DNA of 43,213 bases, from contig CANKMW010000084.1 in the NCBI GenBank assembly GCA_947483555.1, positions 1 through 43,213 on the forward strand, written 5' to 3'. Within the stretch, counting starts at the first letter, position 1. Every line of letters starts with the position of its first letter. Shown one piece after another: positions 42,980 to 43,213 of the stretch. This DNA is from Myxococcales bacterium. GTDB lineage: Bacteria; Myxococcota_A; Polyangia; Haliangiales; Haliangiaceae. Under the pieces are notes generated by a model. That model did no database searches and was not told the origin of the DNA. It saw only the letters and a list, made by a program, of their open reading frames with translations. Both the position numbers and the translations under genes were made by a program.

Positions 42980-43062
42980 GGAAGGAGTCCGGCTGGTCGA
43001 GGACCGCGACCGCTACTCGCGTGCACGGCAACGTGTCGGGGGTTCGAGTCCCCCTCCTTCCT
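42980..43062 (+). tRNA. tRNA-Ser(GCT), atypical C33
   Basis: Perfect acceptor GGAAGGA/TCCTTCC, D region with TCC/GGA, anticodon arm CGCGA-CCGCTAC-TCGCG (GCT, C33), class II variable arm CACG-GCAA-CGTG and T arm GGGGG-TTCGAGT-CCCCC. Discriminator is T rather than the G usual for Ser. Confidence 0.82.
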
Positions 43063-43097
43063 CTCGGCAGGAATCAAGGTAGTTGTCGCGTGAATCG

Positions 43098-43211
43098 TCA
43101 TGCTGCGAGTCGGTCGGGCTTGGCTGCTGCGTGATTGGCCTCCGGGTTGAGGGTGACGGTCTCGGGGCGGCTCCACGGTCGGGTGTGGCGCGACCAGCGC
43201 TCAGGGTTGCG
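43098..43211 (-). CDS. C-terminal end of an IS3-type transposase (cut by window edge)
   Basis: The minus strand entering from the right edge is open for 37 codons and stops at 43098. It reads NPERWSRHTRPWSRPETVTL and then NPEANHAAAKPDRLAA. The NPERW...TR.W...VTLNPE pattern resembles the C-terminus of IS3-family integrase-type transposases. This suggests that an insertion sequence borders the array. The inverted repeat would lie between 43063 and 43097 but I cannot define it. Confidence 0.5.
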   Translation of the reverse strand, partial: RNPERWSRHTRPWSRPETVTLNPEANHAAAKPDRLAA

Positions 43212-43213
43212 GC

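Noticed and set aside
38173..43062. CRISPR array
   Set aside because: Spacing and repeated GGTTCGA-type motifs come from T arms of different tRNAs; there are no identical repeats with unique spacers or cas genes.

Overview
The window is very GC-rich, densely coded DNA of a myxobacterium-like organism (Myxococcota, perhaps the Haliangiales/Kofleriaceae side; lineage inferred). The support is a MYXO-CTERM-type C-terminus, thrombospondin type-3 lipoprotein repeats, an FHA-sigma54 activator, a Ser/Thr kinase fused to a beta-propeller, several PP2C-type phosphatases and Hsp70-like accessory proteins.

Positions 1-9,800 hold ordinary and accessory genes: the end of a pirin gene, two small exported proteins, a penicillin-acylase lipoprotein, an FAD monooxygenase, a DDAH-like hydrolase, a beta-propeller protein, an amidase, the YhbY RNA-binding protein and a ParE-type toxin-antitoxin pair. 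Positions 9,976-14,270 hold a large DUF4157 (eCIS-core-like) protein with a probable cysteine-hydrolase domain, divergent from a Ycf46-like AAA ATPase. Positions 14,308-19,634 form a leftward cluster: FHA-sigma54 activator, vWA-DUF2135 protein, pyruvate-kinase-like barrel and a divergent adenylosuccinate-synthetase-like enzyme. This looks like an undescribed metabolite or stress module.

Positions 19,750-37,658 are rich in signalling: kinase-propeller, MYXO-CTERM metallopeptidase-like protein, GST, Xaa-Pro aminopeptidase, a double-receiver regulator, a PP2C phosphatase between two small helical proteins, PilZ-receiver, 7TM-SpoIIE phosphatase, and an Hsp70 homologue beside a coiled-coil membrane protein.

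Positions 37,740-43,062 are the most unusual part. A tRNA/tRNA-like array of about 20 recognisable genes surrounds a TROVE-domain Ro60 (Rsr) gene and an HNH endonuclease, and the end of an IS3-type transposase follows. Nearly half of the tRNAs have C instead of the near-universal U at position 33. Several lack U8. Three have lost both the D-loop GG and T-loop residue 55. Three Leu tRNAs have short variable arms, and a Lys tRNA carries a 56-nt interruption. Perfect or near-perfect hairpins punctuate the array. A 29-nt near-exact copy of 23S rRNA helix 69 and its 3' flank (28 of 29 bases) lies inside it. Because bacterial Ro60 proteins work with tRNA-mimicking Y RNAs, I propose a Ro60-associated store of tRNA mimics or nuclease-resistant decoys. 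The structures are seen in the sequence; the function is inference.
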